Assembly (NCBI RefSeq): GCF_001640805.2
Contig: NC_066838.1
Span: 6,218,601-6,282,600 of the forward strand
Length of the DNA stretch: 64,000 nt
Direction of reading: 5' to 3'
Source: Lates calcarifer
Lineage: Eukaryota > Chordata > Actinopteri > Centropomidae
The translations under genes were made by a program, and so were the position numbers. Below are positions 25,839 through 40,500 of the stretch, one piece after another (within the stretch, counting starts at the first letter, position 1; every line of letters begins with the position of its first letter). The notes beneath the pieces are model-generated. The model was given only the letters and a program-made list of their open reading frames with translations. It was not told the origin of the DNA and searched no databases.

Positions 25839-27570
25839 ATGCTTTGGCTTTGGGTTTTAACCCCCGTGGTTGAACCTGAGCCCTACAGCTGCTCATTACT
25901 GTGCAGTGGAAGTGCTGGGATTGCTTTATGAGCCCTGGGAAAGTCAAGAGGGATTCTCTGCCCACTACATGCTAAGCAATCCAGTTACATCAACAGTGAG
26001 CCCAGGGACACACGGCTAGCCCAAGCTAATCTCAATATCCAATTTAAAATGTTGAGAAATGATAACCAGATGTCAAAGGCTTATGTGTCTGCCTCAAAGT
26101 CCGCTGGGCTGCAAAGCAAAGGAGGTTATGGAGGACATTAGACATGAGTGCTATCCTTCCAAGTGGGATGTGACTCAGTTAACCTGCGGGGGTTAGAAGC
26201 TGTCTTCTGTTCCAAGGGAATCCTTCCAAAATTTTTTGTTTGTCATTATACACAGAGATCTAGTTATCTGTATGAGACCGAGTAATGAAATTGGAATTGC
26301 CTGAACAAAAATGCAAAAGTTAAAGAAAATCTACATTTCCATTCTCTAATGCTTTGCTAGTTATTGTCTGTTTGTTGGTAATTTTAACCTGTTATTGTCA
26401 GACGGTTCGTGAATGCTGGGGTGTGTCTGATCAAGCTGTTCCCCATCCTCAACATGTGTTGTGGATGCACTGAATTCTGGTCTATTTATGCCATTATCAG
26501 AGATATCTCTATGTCATTTCTGGCAGCTGTGCAATAAATTCCCCTATGTAGTTATTAGTGTAGCATGTTTTTTCTTACTCACCCTCTAGGTTCCTTAATG
26601 TCTCTGTATATTGATGAACTGGAGTAATAAAGCCTTAGGTTAAGTACAAATCTTTTGCTGAAACCTTTTCTTTGCCACAGCTGCTTGTATCTTTATACTG
26701 ACTTTAGATGTAATCCACCACCTTTCATGTGTTAAGAATCTCACACATGAAAATTAACACTGATATTTTAGTAAAAACTGTCTGCCATCAAATTCAGTGG
26801 TAGCTGTAATGCTAATATCTCAGCATGACATCACAGTACCTGTGTGTGGAAAGTTATATGCAGAAAAAAGAAAAATACTATGACAAGACGAGTCATGGAC
26901 ATCCAAATATCTGACACAAACAGTGCTGTTGTGATTCACCCTCTGCTCCCTGTCTCGGCTCACATCCTCTGCTCATTTGTCAAACCGTTGTTAATCATTA
27001 GCGAGCTGCTTTAATGAACAAGTTGTTCACCTCTCTCCTTCTCTCTCTCCCTCTCACTCCAGCCCTCCTCGTGTCTTATCACCGCCAAATGACAAATCCA
27101 AATAAGCAAACACTGAGTCACTGCACCTGAGTTTCCGACCTTCAATCACTGCAACTTATCACAATAGCCTCAATTCAAACCCTGCCTCCCAGTGCAGAAT
27201 GAACAAGCATAACACAACGAGCTCTTGCCACTGAGGCTGGGTGTGGTTTACAGTGAGGAGGCTACAGCTGCTTTGCTCAAACTTAAGTAGTAAGTTGGAA
27301 TGACACAGTGTTTACACACACTCTATTTGGTAATTAAGTGCAAAACTGACCTTTTGAATAGATGCTCCTAAAAACAGAAGTACTCAAATGGAATCCACTG
27401 TAAATAATCACCAAATGCCATGTGAAAAGAAAAATATGCTTTAAAAACCAAGTGTCACATCAAGTGTGATTTGCTCACACCCACACAGCAATTACAACAG
27501 ACCCAGATATCCTCACACCTGACAACCATCCATTCCTCCAGCTGTTATTCTTCTTACTCAAGAGAGAAGA

Positions 27571-28059
27571 GCTACAAAAGTATATGGACTCTCCAGTCCA
27601 CGTAATTAGTGTAGTTTTGGTCAAGGGGTGTTTTTAATGGTGTGGATGAGGGCCACTGGTACCCAATAAGGGCAATGTTAATGCTACTGCACAGAATTGT
27701 ATTTTAGACAATAATTAGCTTTATGGCAACAGTGTGAGAAGGCCCTCTCCTTCAACATGACCATACCCATGCACAACGCAAGGTCCATAGAGAAACGCTT
27801 TTTCCATTGAACTAAACAGACCTGCAAAGAGCCCTGATGTCAACCCCATCCAACACCTTTGAGATGAACAAGAATGCAGACTACGAGAAAGGTGTTACCA
27901 CCCAACACTAATTCTCTTGAGCCTAAATGGGAGCAAATCCCTGTAGTCAGGTTTCTAGGATCTTGAGGAGATACTGATACTGTTGTTGGGATGAGATGTT
28001 CAACAATCTCATAAGACAATAATGTTTGGCTGTCCACATAATTTTGGCTATGTAGTGTG
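27571..28059 (+). mobile_element. Internally deleted Tc1-like element (non-autonomous)
   Basis: The left end carries the terminal motif of the fish Tc1 family with ends reading CAAAAGTATGTGGAC (here CAAAAGTATATGGAC, 27575-27589). The right end carries the inverted form, GTCCACATAATTTTGGCTATGTAGTGT at reduced identity (28032-28058). Between them only the C-terminal half of the transposase gene survives, on the plus strand, recognisable at nucleotide level from about 27615 to 27990: the GGCAACAGT...GAAGGCCCT block, CATGACCATACCCATGCACAA, CTGATGTCAACCCCATCCAA and CACCTTTGAGATGAA. Stops and indels break it. The 5' half of the gene is missing, so the element was probably mobilised in trans, if at all. 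Confidence 0.8.
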
Positions 28060-31000
28060 CAATAAAATTCCTGAGAAAGCTTACACTGCATGGCACCATG
28101 CAGCTGTTCAGAGATCTTAACCCTGAGAATCACAGTGCAGTTTGCACTTCCACACAACGTCCTTATCTCTATTGTTGGCACAAGACTGACTGCCAATTCG
28201 CTCTTTTGCCTGTTTGCCTGCACAATACACTTCCCTCAACCTATTCAGACTGGAGCAGGACTTTTGTATGTGACTTCCCACATGGAACAGGTGAACAGAG
28301 AGACTGAATTTGTTTCTCTCTACTGGATAGTCTACATTGAAAACATTCCCACCATCTCAGAGATCCCCAGGCTCAATAATGTCCCCTTTTTCCCTCTCAC
28401 TCCCTCATCTCCATTCTTCCTCCCCTCTGCTGCATTCAGAAAACACCTGTGTCCGCAACACAGGTTCTTGTTAAGACCTCCATGTTACAAGTAGCAATTT
28501 TAGTGAGCATGCAGCTTCAATCAATTTCACCCCTGGCGTTTGAAGTTGGGAGAATAAAAGTACACACTGGCTATATGGGTGAAGCAGGCAGTTGCAGAAA
28601 ATCAAAGGGAACAATCATCAATCAAAGTCAAGTACAGTGGCTGTAGTTTGATAATAGGTCTAAGTCTTAAAAGAGGAAACGATTAGGGAAGAAATAAAAC
28701 AACAAAATGTAACATAAGGTTTGTGGCATGAAGCATTAACTGTAGCATATGTGTCAAAAGTTTATGCGTGCAGGGCTGTTGTGCATGTACAACATGTCAC
28801 AGAGAAAAAATAAATATGTAGCCAAAATTCTACATATGAAATGACAAGTGAAGCACTCATTATATCTGAGTGCATGATACACTGCATTGTTGGAAGTTAC
28901 ACCGGAACAAGGCCAGTGGTGCACTGACACGTGACGACATACACACAAAACATGAATGGAGGAAAGAATTTGAGAAATGTCCAAAAGTCAACAGAGGCGC
29001 AAATACTCAACTAAATGGTCTTCTCGGGTTTCATTGTTAACTTGAGCTGTTACTCATTGCAGGAATATAATCAAAGATTATAGCCTGTCTGTCAGTGTCC
29101 ATTGAAGCTGTTAATAATAAATGAACAAGCAGGTGACTTACAGAGTAGTCTTGTTATGTCTGGCTAATTTTTGAGGCATGAATGTAGCTGATGAATCACA
29201 GTGAGGTCAGGACAATGCTGGGAAGAATCTGAGGACAGGGATCAAAAGGTAGGAGCAAAGGTCACTGATTGTGGGAGGCCTGAAGGTAATGGAGCCAAAG
29301 TGGTGCAGGAGCTCTGAAGATAATGAGCATGTGGCATTTCATACTCAGGTGGCTGTAGCATGGAGGTTGAGCAACGGGTGGGGAAAAAGAAAAAATAACT
29401 AATAGGCAGAAGGTGAAAAAGAAGTAGTGAAAAGAAAGCAGAGGAGGAGGAGAACGGGAAACAGCAGAAGCAAACTGAGTGTCAGTCTTTCAACATGACA
29501 GCCTGATGATGTGAAAAAGAAAACCAGCTGAAAATGTATGTGAAGTTCAGTGGGTGGTTTGTTTAAAGGGAATTTTATTTAGTTATGCTACAAGTGACAT
29601 TCACCGAAGTAACTGCTGAGATCTGGAAACTCAGTAATGGCCTGTGCTCTGCCTCTCTCCCTATTCTTGAGAGTTAAGACTTTATTCTGTAAGTAGACTT
29701 GTCCCTTCCTCAGGTGATGGATCTGTGCCAGTAGCAGCAGCAGCCTCGCCATTTATTCCCCTTCAGGTCTGTACTATGTGCTTAATGTTCATTTGAGTCC
29801 ATCCCAAGCTCTCTCTCTCTCTCTCCCTCTCTAGTTCTCATTCCCCTCTCACTTGGCCCTGCTCTCTCTCAGTCTCAGCACAATCAAGTGCCTCTGTCAG
29901 CGATGGGCATTTCATTACCTTAGTGCCAATTCCTTAGCAGCTGAGCAGGTACTAGAGCACTTACCCACAAGCTGGCATCTGAATGCTAATGAGAGGACTC
30001 ATGCTAGTGCCTTAACCCTCACTCAGTAAATATACGTGGCCATCATGATGAACAGATCACCATGAATATACATGAAAACGTCAAGATGTTGAACTCATCA
30101 ACAAGTGTCTTTACTTTTGTTTTGTCTTGCCCTGAATATGTTACAGTTTTTCTAACAGTGCTTGTGCTACCCAAGAATGTTTTCTCTCGCTATGTTAAAC
30201 CAGCTCGGCTAATCAGATTAGCCTTAGTCCAATTTTGATTTATATAACCTGGTTTATACAGGAAGTTTGGTTATATTCTGATTATAAACACTTAAGTGAA
30301 CTCACTGACTTGGACATCTACTTGCTAAATCAATGCACATTGAGAAAACTGAGTAACTTTAAAAAGAATCTGATGCATTTTATGGAGGGTGAATCAATAT
30401 GTCTAAGTAGCCTGCTTAAATAGATTCAATGTCTGTCTGGGCTGATGCCAGGACTCTGAAAGCTCAATGTTTCTCTCCCTGTCCCTTTGTCCCATAAATG
30501 TCCCTGTAACTTGATTAAAGATGATTGATAAGGACACTTTGAGAGTCTCTGGTACAACAGATGCTTTAAGTGCATTAGTGTGACCAGTAAGAACTACACT
30601 GATATTAAACCCTGCATATAAAAAATAACATTTTCTGCAGTTTAATTTCAAGTAATGCCTTGGGTTTATATAAAAGCAGATACTAAGCAGTAGGGCTCAA
30701 GCATCCATGTCAGCAAGCACCTATCCTGCTAGTGTCTTTACGCAAGACAGTGAATCTCTACCAGCCTCAGGTTTACTGTGCCACAACTAAACCGCAACCT
30801 CTGACCTGCATGTGAAGGGGTGGGGGCAAGTGAAAGGAGAAGTTCTCAAAGGATCAATAAAGTGCCATATTATCACATTAACAGAACTGAGTAAATGTGT
30901 TTCTTTCACCACGTAATTCTTAAAAAGTAAAATGTGCTTTGGAATACTGCCTTCCAAAATGTTCTGTGGCAAAGCATCTTCTCAAACATCTCCCTTCCCC

Positions 31001-32876
31001 CAGGCTGGTCATGGGGGAAATGGCCGTCGTCAGGTAAAATGACCCTTAATGCCTTCTGAATAGAGCGGCTAACTTTACGCGGCCAAGTCATTAGGGAGAC
31101 AAAAGGGCAGGCCAAACAGCAGGAGAAGACCCCCAAGCACAGCTACCACCACACCCCCACTCCCCAGTCAAAGAAGGACTCAAAATGTAGCCTGGCTCTG
31201 CCCAACAGACACTTGTCTTCCCCCATGATTCCCCCTTACGCTTCGGTCCTCTGTGAGCGACAGAGCAGAACTGGACGCTCCCAAGTTGGAAAGGCATGAA
31301 GTGCAAGTGGATAAATCTGGAATGGAAAAATTAACTTGGATGTTTACGTTTGGCTGCTGCTCAGCTTAAGTAATCTGAATGACTGAACGTGTGCTGAAGC
31401 TGATAATAGTCCTGCGCAAACATCCTCTGCTGCCTTCTGGAACAGGCTGACAGTCATCGCATCGAGTATGTTAACGATGTTTGCAGATGACTTGGAAGCC
31501 AGGAGGGGACCTGAAGGACGACTGAGAGGGAGGAGGGTTTGAGAGGAGAGAAGCAGGAGCCGAGTTTGTGCACTCTTCTCGGTGACATGATGTACATGCA
31601 CAAAGAGCCCTGCAAGCATACACACACCAAAACACACACACACACAGTCTTGTCTCACTTGACTGTCTTCAAATGTTGAATAAGCTTGCGGTCCAGACAT
31701 CAAAGTGGCATGGTGTTTGTACATGCAGGCATTTACAGCGCTACTGAGTGACCACACAAGTGCCTCCACACACTCACAAGCCCACAGCAGAGGCAGACAG
31801 CCAGGCCTGGAAGGAGCAAATACCCAGAGCTACACAACAGCAACATGCAATCCCTTCCTCTGAGGACTTGGTGAAGAATGTGGGAAGTGAGTGCTAAGTT
31901 GTGCTAACTGGGAAATGTCATACCTCTTGGTTCTCCAAGTTTAAACAAACACCAGTTGGCCATGTGCCTTTATTCAACCTACCCTTAAAACAAACTAATA
32001 CAAGATGGTGAATTTCAGGAACAGATTGTTTTTATTATTGATAGTTTAGTTAATTTTGTAAAATAATGTAAAACAAGCAATTGAAACCATGGGTAGTAGT
32101 AAAGCACAAAAGCGATTTTTCAGTGTTGTTGTAAATATCAAACATCCATGTGAAAGCTAAGTATTTTGACAAGAAAGACGTAGTAAAAGAGCTACAGGAA
32201 GACCATATACCAAGCCCCTGACAGTGTAGCATGGCCAAGCACTTGGCCACCACCATTATAAAAGTTGCCTGAAACTTAAAGTCACTGCTAAAAATGGCTT
32301 TTTCTTCGAGTTGTGCGCCTGTCACATCCGGGGTCAGGTTACACTGCCATGCCGGCCAACAAAGGGAGGCAGAACAAAAAGGAGCAGCTCGAGCCCTGGC
32401 ATTGACTTCTGAAAGACTTGGTTCACTGAGAGCAATAACTTCACCTCATTTAGAATGAAATCTCCGTGAATAATCTCCTGACATGAGAACCTGTCTCGCT
32501 AACCCCGGAATGGGCAGGATGAAGTGTGCTTGGCTGAGTGTATTTGTGTGGGTCTTTCTGAACCCCCCCGCCAGAGACCTACTAGGACTGACTAGTTTTT
32601 AAGATCTGGGTGGTTACTTAGCAGCAACCACAGAGGCTGAATAGAATTAATAAACAAAGTAAAAATTTCAACTGCAAAACAAATGTACAAAACAGTGCTC
32701 CTCACTTGATTGACAAGTGATCTCTGGAAAGTGTATTTGAAATGCACTGCAGCAAAGTCCCAAAAGAAGAAGAAAGCAGTTTATTACCCCCAAGGTTATG
32801 ATGTCAAGAGGCTTATGGTCATGGTTTCAGAGTTACAGAATTAATTACGGCCCTCATAAACATCATAATATCTGCC

Positions 32877-32896
32877 TGTGTGTGTGTGTGTGTGTG
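32877..32896 (+). repeat. (TG)10 microsatellite
   Basis: Ten uninterrupted TG units in intron 2. Confidence 0.95.
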
Positions 32897-35786
32897 CAGT
32901 AAGAGCCTTTTCACCCTCCTGCAGTTATAAAGACAAAATGGAAGGAGACTGTGACATCTGTGAGTGTGTGACTTTAGCTCAAACTTTAAGGCTGTGTGCA
33001 TGTGTAGAGACAGAGGACAGCAGTGAACCTCCACAACATCCCCCTTCATTCTTTCAGAACTCTCTTTATGCTTTGATGAGCAGGCCGCAACAATACCCAG
33101 AGTCTTTAGAGACGCCATGGTCCCTTCTCCTTAATCCTTTCTCCTCCCAACAGTTCCTGCTGCCATGAACTTGAGATTGTTCCTCCAAGGTGGTGTATGA
33201 CTGGGGCTCATACTTTTCAGTAACTCTAACTCAAACAACAGTTTTTGTCACCCCACATCTAAAAAGGAGAAAGAGTGAAAAACAGCGTATATGTGTAAGG
33301 ACAGGTTAGTGCACCCACCAAGCTCAACTTCAGAGCTTTGATAATCAGCAATGATGGAAGACAGGTGGTTGGGAGGGTTCAAAAAGACAAGAAGCCAACA
33401 ACAAAGGCTACCCCCCAGCCTTCCACACACCCCACCAAAAGCTGGCCTCCAAGCCTTTGTCAACACTGATCTAAAAAGGAGAAGCTGTGGTGGTGGCCTG
33501 AGGGTGATAATTTACAATCTGTTCCAACCACTGAGTGTGTATCTACAATCCTCGCTCAACACTGCACCGGCAGATACTATAATGAAGGCCCCATCCCTTC
33601 CCTCCCCCCAATAGCTCCATCTCCCTTTCAGTGCTTAATAAATGAGTAAGTCTGATAACGGTTTGGTCTCAAAGTTTGCTGCTGATGAAAAAACTTCTTT
33701 CTTCTCTGCACATTTCAATTCCTGTTAATTCACCCAACCAGCGGCAGAGAGGAGCGAAATTAAAAAGCCGTCTGCTTGCTCTCAGGAGGTTTCATACTCT
33801 GCCCTGGTGCTCTCCTTCATTCATATGTATACACAAACACACACAACAATACAACTGTGGACACAATACACAGAAACACACACTGGCGCACACAAGAATC
33901 AGGGCAACACATGAGCACATTTCAGCATCATCACACTCTGCACATATCCATTATTGAAGCTAAAATGGAAAAAGGGCACTCTTGGGAAAGGGGCTTTTTA
34001 ATAAACTTCAGACTCTATTGGTTATCCTGAGAGGGGAGGTGATGAAGCGTCACCCTTTATCAGGACTGTTGGCGCTTCATCTCAAACCAACCGAGTGATT
34101 TGCATGGCGGATCTCATTTCAGCTTCTTCAAAGTAGTGATGGCCAGGCTAAAGCGAGCGAATCCAAAACACAACGGCCGTGACTGACTGCAGGTAATCCA
34201 CCAACTGTAAACCTTCAGGCTGAATGCCTCTTGGGCCTACGTGACTTGAAGGCCATCCTTATTATTTGTTACAATTTCTAGTTGACGGACAGAAATGCAT
34301 CAGGCAGTACACAGTGACTAAAACCTCGGAGGATGTGATGAGGGCATCTAGAGGACAAAATAGATATTTACATAAAATTGTCTCTAGCACAGTCCACTAT
34401 GTTCAACTATTTCTTATTCTCAAAACAGCTACAACTGTACTCATGAAAGTGGAATGATCTCACTTCGGCAGTTCTTCATTTGTTACTTTTGGTGCAATCA
34501 GCAAGATCCCCACTCTCCCGAAGCAAAACCAGACCATGGTATGTGCAAGAATTGTTGATGGAGTTGTTGACGAATAAGAATGTCTAAAAAATGCCCTGAG
34601 CAGCAGCTGCTGACATTTTTTTCTGAAATTTAATAACTCACTCCCTGGCCCACGGACAAACACAAAGGCTAAAAAGTCTCATTTTGAAGCCAAATAAAGC
34701 AAATAACAAACCAAACCTGTTATTCTAGTGGTTTGAATGGTGATATACTGGTCTGTCCTTGACTGGACGTTTGTTTTGGACCTCAACTCTAATTAGCTTA
34801 GTTACTCCTGAGCATTACATCAGTTACAGCAGGCCACCATAAGCTGTGCTACAGACCTACAGATATCCCTAACAGTTTTTGCTTATTACTCATAGAAAAA
34901 TGTATTACATTACTTTCCTATTTAGTCGACAGCAAGAGTCATTTATTATTATTATTATTTTTTGTTACATCAGTAATTGATGTGGTTTCACACAAAGTCA
35001 GCAAGCAGTTTGGAGGCATATACTGACCATCAACCACTAGCTTAGCACTCCAGCAGGAGTCCCATTGACAATGAAGTCACTTCCTGATGGCAAGCTAGCT
35101 AGCCAGGTGAAAAGCTAACATGTAAATGAGACAATTTTGGAGTTACTGAAGGGTTTATTCCTTTCTCTCTAGCAGTAAACTAAGACATCCAGTCGAGACG
35201 AAAGTGATAATCGGCATGCCAACCCCTGGTAAAAGACAAGCCAGCCCACCAACACGTTGGAATACAGAGGTTTGTAAGTATAACTACTATATTTCAAACT
35301 AAAATCCCATACACTACTTGTCACTACAAAGGAATCACATTTCTATAGTGTCCATCCACCGGATGCCCATATTCATATGATATTTTGAAAGCTGAACTGA
35401 CTTGGAATACAGATGTTTTTTCTGTGTAACTGCACCCTGATAAGCCTCTCTATCTAGTTGTCTACTTCCATACAATTAGTCTAAACAGCAATTATTATGC
35501 TGAGTTGGTTTTAGTTTGCAGCGCTTAGTCAAATCTGACATGCTTTATGCTTGTGCACAGAGCAGCCTGTTATTTGTCAGGGTGCATTCTGTCAAAGGGG
35601 ATAAGTGTTTGAATAGCGATGTCTGAATATGACACCAGAATTAATGCCAAATTAAGCTTATGTTAATTGACGGTACTGTGTGGTGTCATGGCATATATGC
35701 GCAACGCCATTAAGAAATTACGGGCAGACGGCATGGCAGAAGGCTGGCTGTGCCATCAAAAGCTTGTGTAAGGCTTTAACATACGA

Positions 35787-35801
35787 GTGTGTGTGAGAGA
35801 G

Positions 35802-35854
<53 letters not shown>
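35787..35854 (+). repeat. Compound GT/GA/(GT)25 microsatellite
   Basis: A short GTGTGT, then GAGAGAGAGA, then 25 uninterrupted GT units (35805-35854). It is the longest GT tract in intron 2 and likely polymorphic. Confidence 0.97.
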
Positions 35855-35857
<3 letters not shown>

Positions 35858-36008
35858 GACGAGTGTGTGGAGTTCATTATCAGAAGGGCTGTCTTCATGA
35901 GCACAGATGAAGTCCAGAAGCATTTAGTTTAGTCTACTGTTGAGGAGGCTCCCTCTCCATCCTTTATTTCCTGTCTCACAAGACACCCATCTTCCAAAAA
36001 ACACAATA

Positions 36009-36118
36009 AAGGAGGAGGGGTGTGGGATGTTGGCAAAGGCACAGAAGAAGAGGGGAGGACAAAAAGTAGGAATAGGAGGTTCAAGGAGGGGAAAAGAGAG
36101 GAAAAAGAGGAGAGAAAT
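36009..36118 (+). repeat. Purine-rich tract
   Basis: About 110 bases strongly biased to A and G (GGAGG, GAAGAAGAGG, GAGAGG blocks). There is no exact repeat unit. Confidence 0.7.
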
Positions 36119-37436
36119 CGCCTTTCAATCGCCATTGTCTAGATGTAAATTGGAGCTGATCAAGATTCCACTAGCATCGTAACCAGCAAGTTCAATCTGC
36201 ACAGACTGAACAGAGAAAGAGAGAGCCATACTGAGAGACACAGAGAGAGAGACATAGATGGAGAACAACAGTGTGTTTAAGAGTGACTCACATACACACA
36301 GACACACAAAAAAACACACAGGGACAAAGGAAGAGATTTGGCTTGAGTGGGAGCAACAAACGCACCACTTTAGAATCAATATAGCGATGAAAAGAAGAGG
36401 AAGGGGGTGGATGTACTTTGGAGCAAGAGCACACACACACATCTTATTTTCAATACGGCAGACTTGTTACGCTCAGCTAGTCATGGGCTGACCAAGAGAT
36501 CAGCTTTCATTTAAAGTGTGTCAAATGCAAACAAAAATAAAAGTCAGCAAGAATTAGTAAAAGATGTTTGCTGTTGATGCATACCACTGTTACCACTCAA
36601 TGCTTAATAAATAATCTCTTCAACTCTATGCATGTGGATTTCTGCCTGATCCTCACTCTGGGAATGTGTCAAGGGCTTCTTTGAGTGGCGTGAACACGTC
36701 TGACCCTGATTCCACCCCTCAACCCCTAACCCATTCACACTCCCTTTGGCCTCAGGTAAAAGCTAACTGGAGGCTGAGCTGTTTCCTTTCACTCTTCATT
36801 TGTTTGACTGGAATGGGATGCCTGGAGGCCAGATAGTCTCACACCAGCCTGAACCCTGCCTCGACCAGAGAGAGGCCCTGGAAGTCAACAGGTGAAAAAG
36901 GACCCAGGGGAATTCCAGTAGGGAATTTCAACGAATGCCTGATCAAGACCAACTGTGATTCTGAATGAGAGAGAAGAACATTGGTGTTATTAGTGTCAGC
37001 AGAGTTCCTTCAGCCTGCACATTTTTCAGATATAAAACTACCACTCACAGTCACAGACAACAGAAATTAAATTAAATGCAGAGGTCTTACTGTACCTCCA
37101 GAGAAACTCGATACAAAGCCTCTACACCAGAAATACATCAAATCCATAATCAATAAAAGTCCAGGCCAACCTCAAGGATTGGTTTGCTCGACCTTTGGAG
37201 CACCTTTATACATTCACTCCAGTCATCTGAAACAAATATTTGCAGGCAGCCAATAAAAGATATGACATTTCATATTTTGTCATTTACTGAAAACAGTGAG
37301 CCTTCATGCTGAAACATGTCTTATACTTGATGAATAGCGCTGCACTCATGACCTCAAGGTAGTCAACTGCAGGGAGTTGAAAAAAATTGTGTGGTCATAA
37401 ATAACAATGTATATTGCCTTGTGTCTCTTTTATGTC

Positions 37437-37500
37437 ATATGTAAAGCACTTCAAATTGCCTTGCTGTTGAAAGATGCTATACAAATAAACTTGCCATGCC
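37437..37500 (+). repeat. LINE/SINE-type 3' tail
   Basis: The segment reads TATGTAAAGCACTT, then GAAAGATGCTATACAAATAAA. This GTAAAGCACTTTG ... GCTATACAAATAAA arrangement is typical of the 3' ends of fish L2-like LINEs and the SINEs that borrow them. No reverse transcriptase frame is found upstream, so it is a short 3'-truncated copy or a SINE tail. Confidence 0.55.
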
Positions 37501-40500
37501 CCCTGGAGGCACTCCAAAAGTTCATGTGCAAGTTATAAACCAGTAAAATGCTAAACCAGTAGCTAATTCCTTGCCTTGTAACTCAACTTCAGTCAAGCTT
37601 ACAGAGTTCTGGAGAAAATCTCATTAAATGCATTGTCCACCATGCTTCCCTAACCTAAACCAATGTGTTCACACCTAAGTCTAACAATGCATGAGCCAGT
37701 CTCCAGTGTCAAAGTCTTGACCAGTACACCTTGATCTCCTCCCAAATTCTTTGTTGATATACAAATGCTGCACTCTCACAATGCCTATGAAAAGAATCTA
37801 AATAACTAGCTTTTGTGCTTGACTTTCAACCGAACTCTTTGGGCTTGACAAAGCCAATATATCTGTTTTGGCATTTACAAAGAAACACTGCAGTGACCAG
37901 GCAGAAGTTTGTCCTATTGAGCATAGAATAAAAAGGAAGGTCTAATCAATCTACAATGCTCTTTTTCTGACAATGTGTCCAAACAGGTCACATAGCCTGC
38001 TGAAAAACCAAGACAGTGCAAACCCAAACTCTCTGCATTCAACGCCTCCATCCATCTCAGTGCTCATATATTTCCCTAAGAGCCCTCTCAAACATGTCTG
38101 CTTCAAGTGCTCTTCCAGGGCATGCCTCTACCCACTCACAGCACAGGGAAAACATTTCTCTGAAAGATGGATGTAGAAAACTTTTTTGTAGTTGCTGCTG
38201 TTCTAATGGTCACAAGAGGATTGGGGGCATTTCAAAATGGCTGACAGTGCTGTGTGGTATTAAGGCCACAGTGTCTGGGTAATACAGCACAAGGGACTTC
38301 GGAGTGACAATAAGGTGGAATTCAGAGAGGCTGATCTGGGCATACCTCTGGCAACAGCTCACAGTCTGTGATAGAACTTGTTCCCTCAGGCCAAGCCTCT
38401 CTGAGGCGCCATGCTTGTGCTGGAAAATGCTGAGAGCTGCCTCATGGCACTCACTACATGTCTGCTTCTCTTTTTTTGTGGGGGTTCCAACACAGTGTAA
38501 GAGAGAAGCAAAAGCCATAAAAGGGATAATACTGTGAATACAAGCATTTTTAATTATCTTTTGGTGGTTGACATATCATATAGCAGCTAATGTTATTAAT
38601 AAAGACACCTATTTAAAGGGCATATTCAACCCAATAACAGAAAAACATGGTGTATGTTCAGTTTTGTGTGCTGAGATTTTGCAATTGAGTGTATCCTCTC
38701 TCCTCATTCTCGCATTCTCATCTTTTTGTTTCCTTTCCTTTCATTTTACTAGCATTCACTCTTGTGAACCAAACTTGTACTATTTTTCTTCTTCTCCATC
38801 ACTCACACTCTTTAATCATGGACTTCACCTCTCTTTCTTTTCTCCCTGCTATATTACCGGTCAGTTTCTCTGCAGAGCTTCTTTCCCTCCTCACAACTGC
38901 ACTCCATTCCTCAAACAGTGAACAAAATGGGTTAGAAAGATCACACAGTACCCACAGAGGACCTTGCAAATGCTACATATCTGCAATTATGAATTGCAGT
39001 AGACTCTTAATTCTGAATAGTAGCAATACTAAGCATGTCTCATTGTGCTCCACGTGTCTCTGAGCCAATAATATTTTAAATTACCGGTCCCTGAATTTCT
39101 ATGCTTAGGCCATTTTCCAATGCAACTCCAATCCAAATTTTCATTTGCTTCTGAGCGTTTGACTAACTAGTTGAAGATTCATCTCAAGTTTCTTGTGCTA
39201 CTGATAAGGTCAGTCGCATCATTTTATATTATTAGACTCTCAGATTCTGACCATTGATTGCAATGAGCTCATAATGTATTCACATCATATCAGTTTTACA
39301 ATGAGCTGCTGGCTGAGAAAAATGCCATCAGGTGTCTTGTTAGTTAGGAGTAAATGTGGTGAATTCTGGTGTTGTGGTCCAAAAACAACACTCTACTAAG
39401 ATTCTGTTAGGCATCATGTGTATTAATATGCAACTTTATTAAAATCATTTATAGGTAGTTAATAACTTTCTTAACTAGCTTTAGTCACATTCTTGCTAAA
39501 TGTGACACAGCCAGCATTTGCAAATAAGGGATTTCAAATGACGCATTGACTGTTCATTGTTGACAGTAATAACAATGCAATGGCTAGGTCAGATACAGGA
39601 ACACAAACTGCATTATGTCTATGTTTGTCTGATGGAGAGATGGTTAAGCCTGTGAGTCTGTGTCTATGCCTGTGTGTGAGTATGTATGTGTCTGTGTGTG
39701 TACACAGACACATGCTCAAGCTAGTGAGATATCCTCCACCAGATATCTGCGTTTGTCTCTGAAAGCCATCACGTCCTTGCCATTGTTGGCTAAAACAACA
39801 GGGGCAGGCTGAGTGCCTCCCTCCAGTCAGAGAAATCTGTCAGCCTGGAGGGCAAGCAGAGAGGGAGAGAGAAAGGGGAAAATTCCTGAGAGGTTTCATC
39901 TGTCAGGAGAGTTGTCATCTTAAAGGTTTTGTCAGAAGACATACATATCACAAATGTCAAAACTTTGGAAAACAAAGGAAATTTTAACATCTTAGATGGC
40001 ATTGATTTTCCACAGTACTAATCTCTTTTCCTGATTTAATCCCCATTGCAGCTCAATATTCTTGATCTACACACATTAGTTTAGATACAGTAAGTGCATC
40101 ATTTGAACATCTTAAAAGAAAATTCTGATTTAATACAACTTGGATCTTATTTAAAAGAGTTCGTCACCAATTTAGCAAGCTCTTATAAACTACCATTAGC
40201 TGACTTTTTAATAATTCACTTAGTCCTTCAGAAGCTGAGCAAGAGACACAGGGAGGGGCATGTGGAATTAGGTCAGAGGCTGGTGACAGGTCTGCACAAA
40301 CCGCACCTGGTTGTTGGAACTATGACAGCTTTACAGGACATGGGATTCCAGTCTAATTACAGGTGAGATGTGTGAGATGGGAACACCGGGAGGGGGGAAA
40401 TGACAACTGCGAGAATATAGAAGAGGGAGGCCAGCAGCAGGGGAAAAACAGGTGGGGCAACAAAAGACTCGGAAAGAATTAAACATGTGGTAAAGGTAAG

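Noticed and set aside
28090..28494. Plus-strand open frame of 134 codons right of the Tc1 derivative
   Set aside because: Composition is not protein-like and it is not part of the transposase, whose remnant ends to the left.
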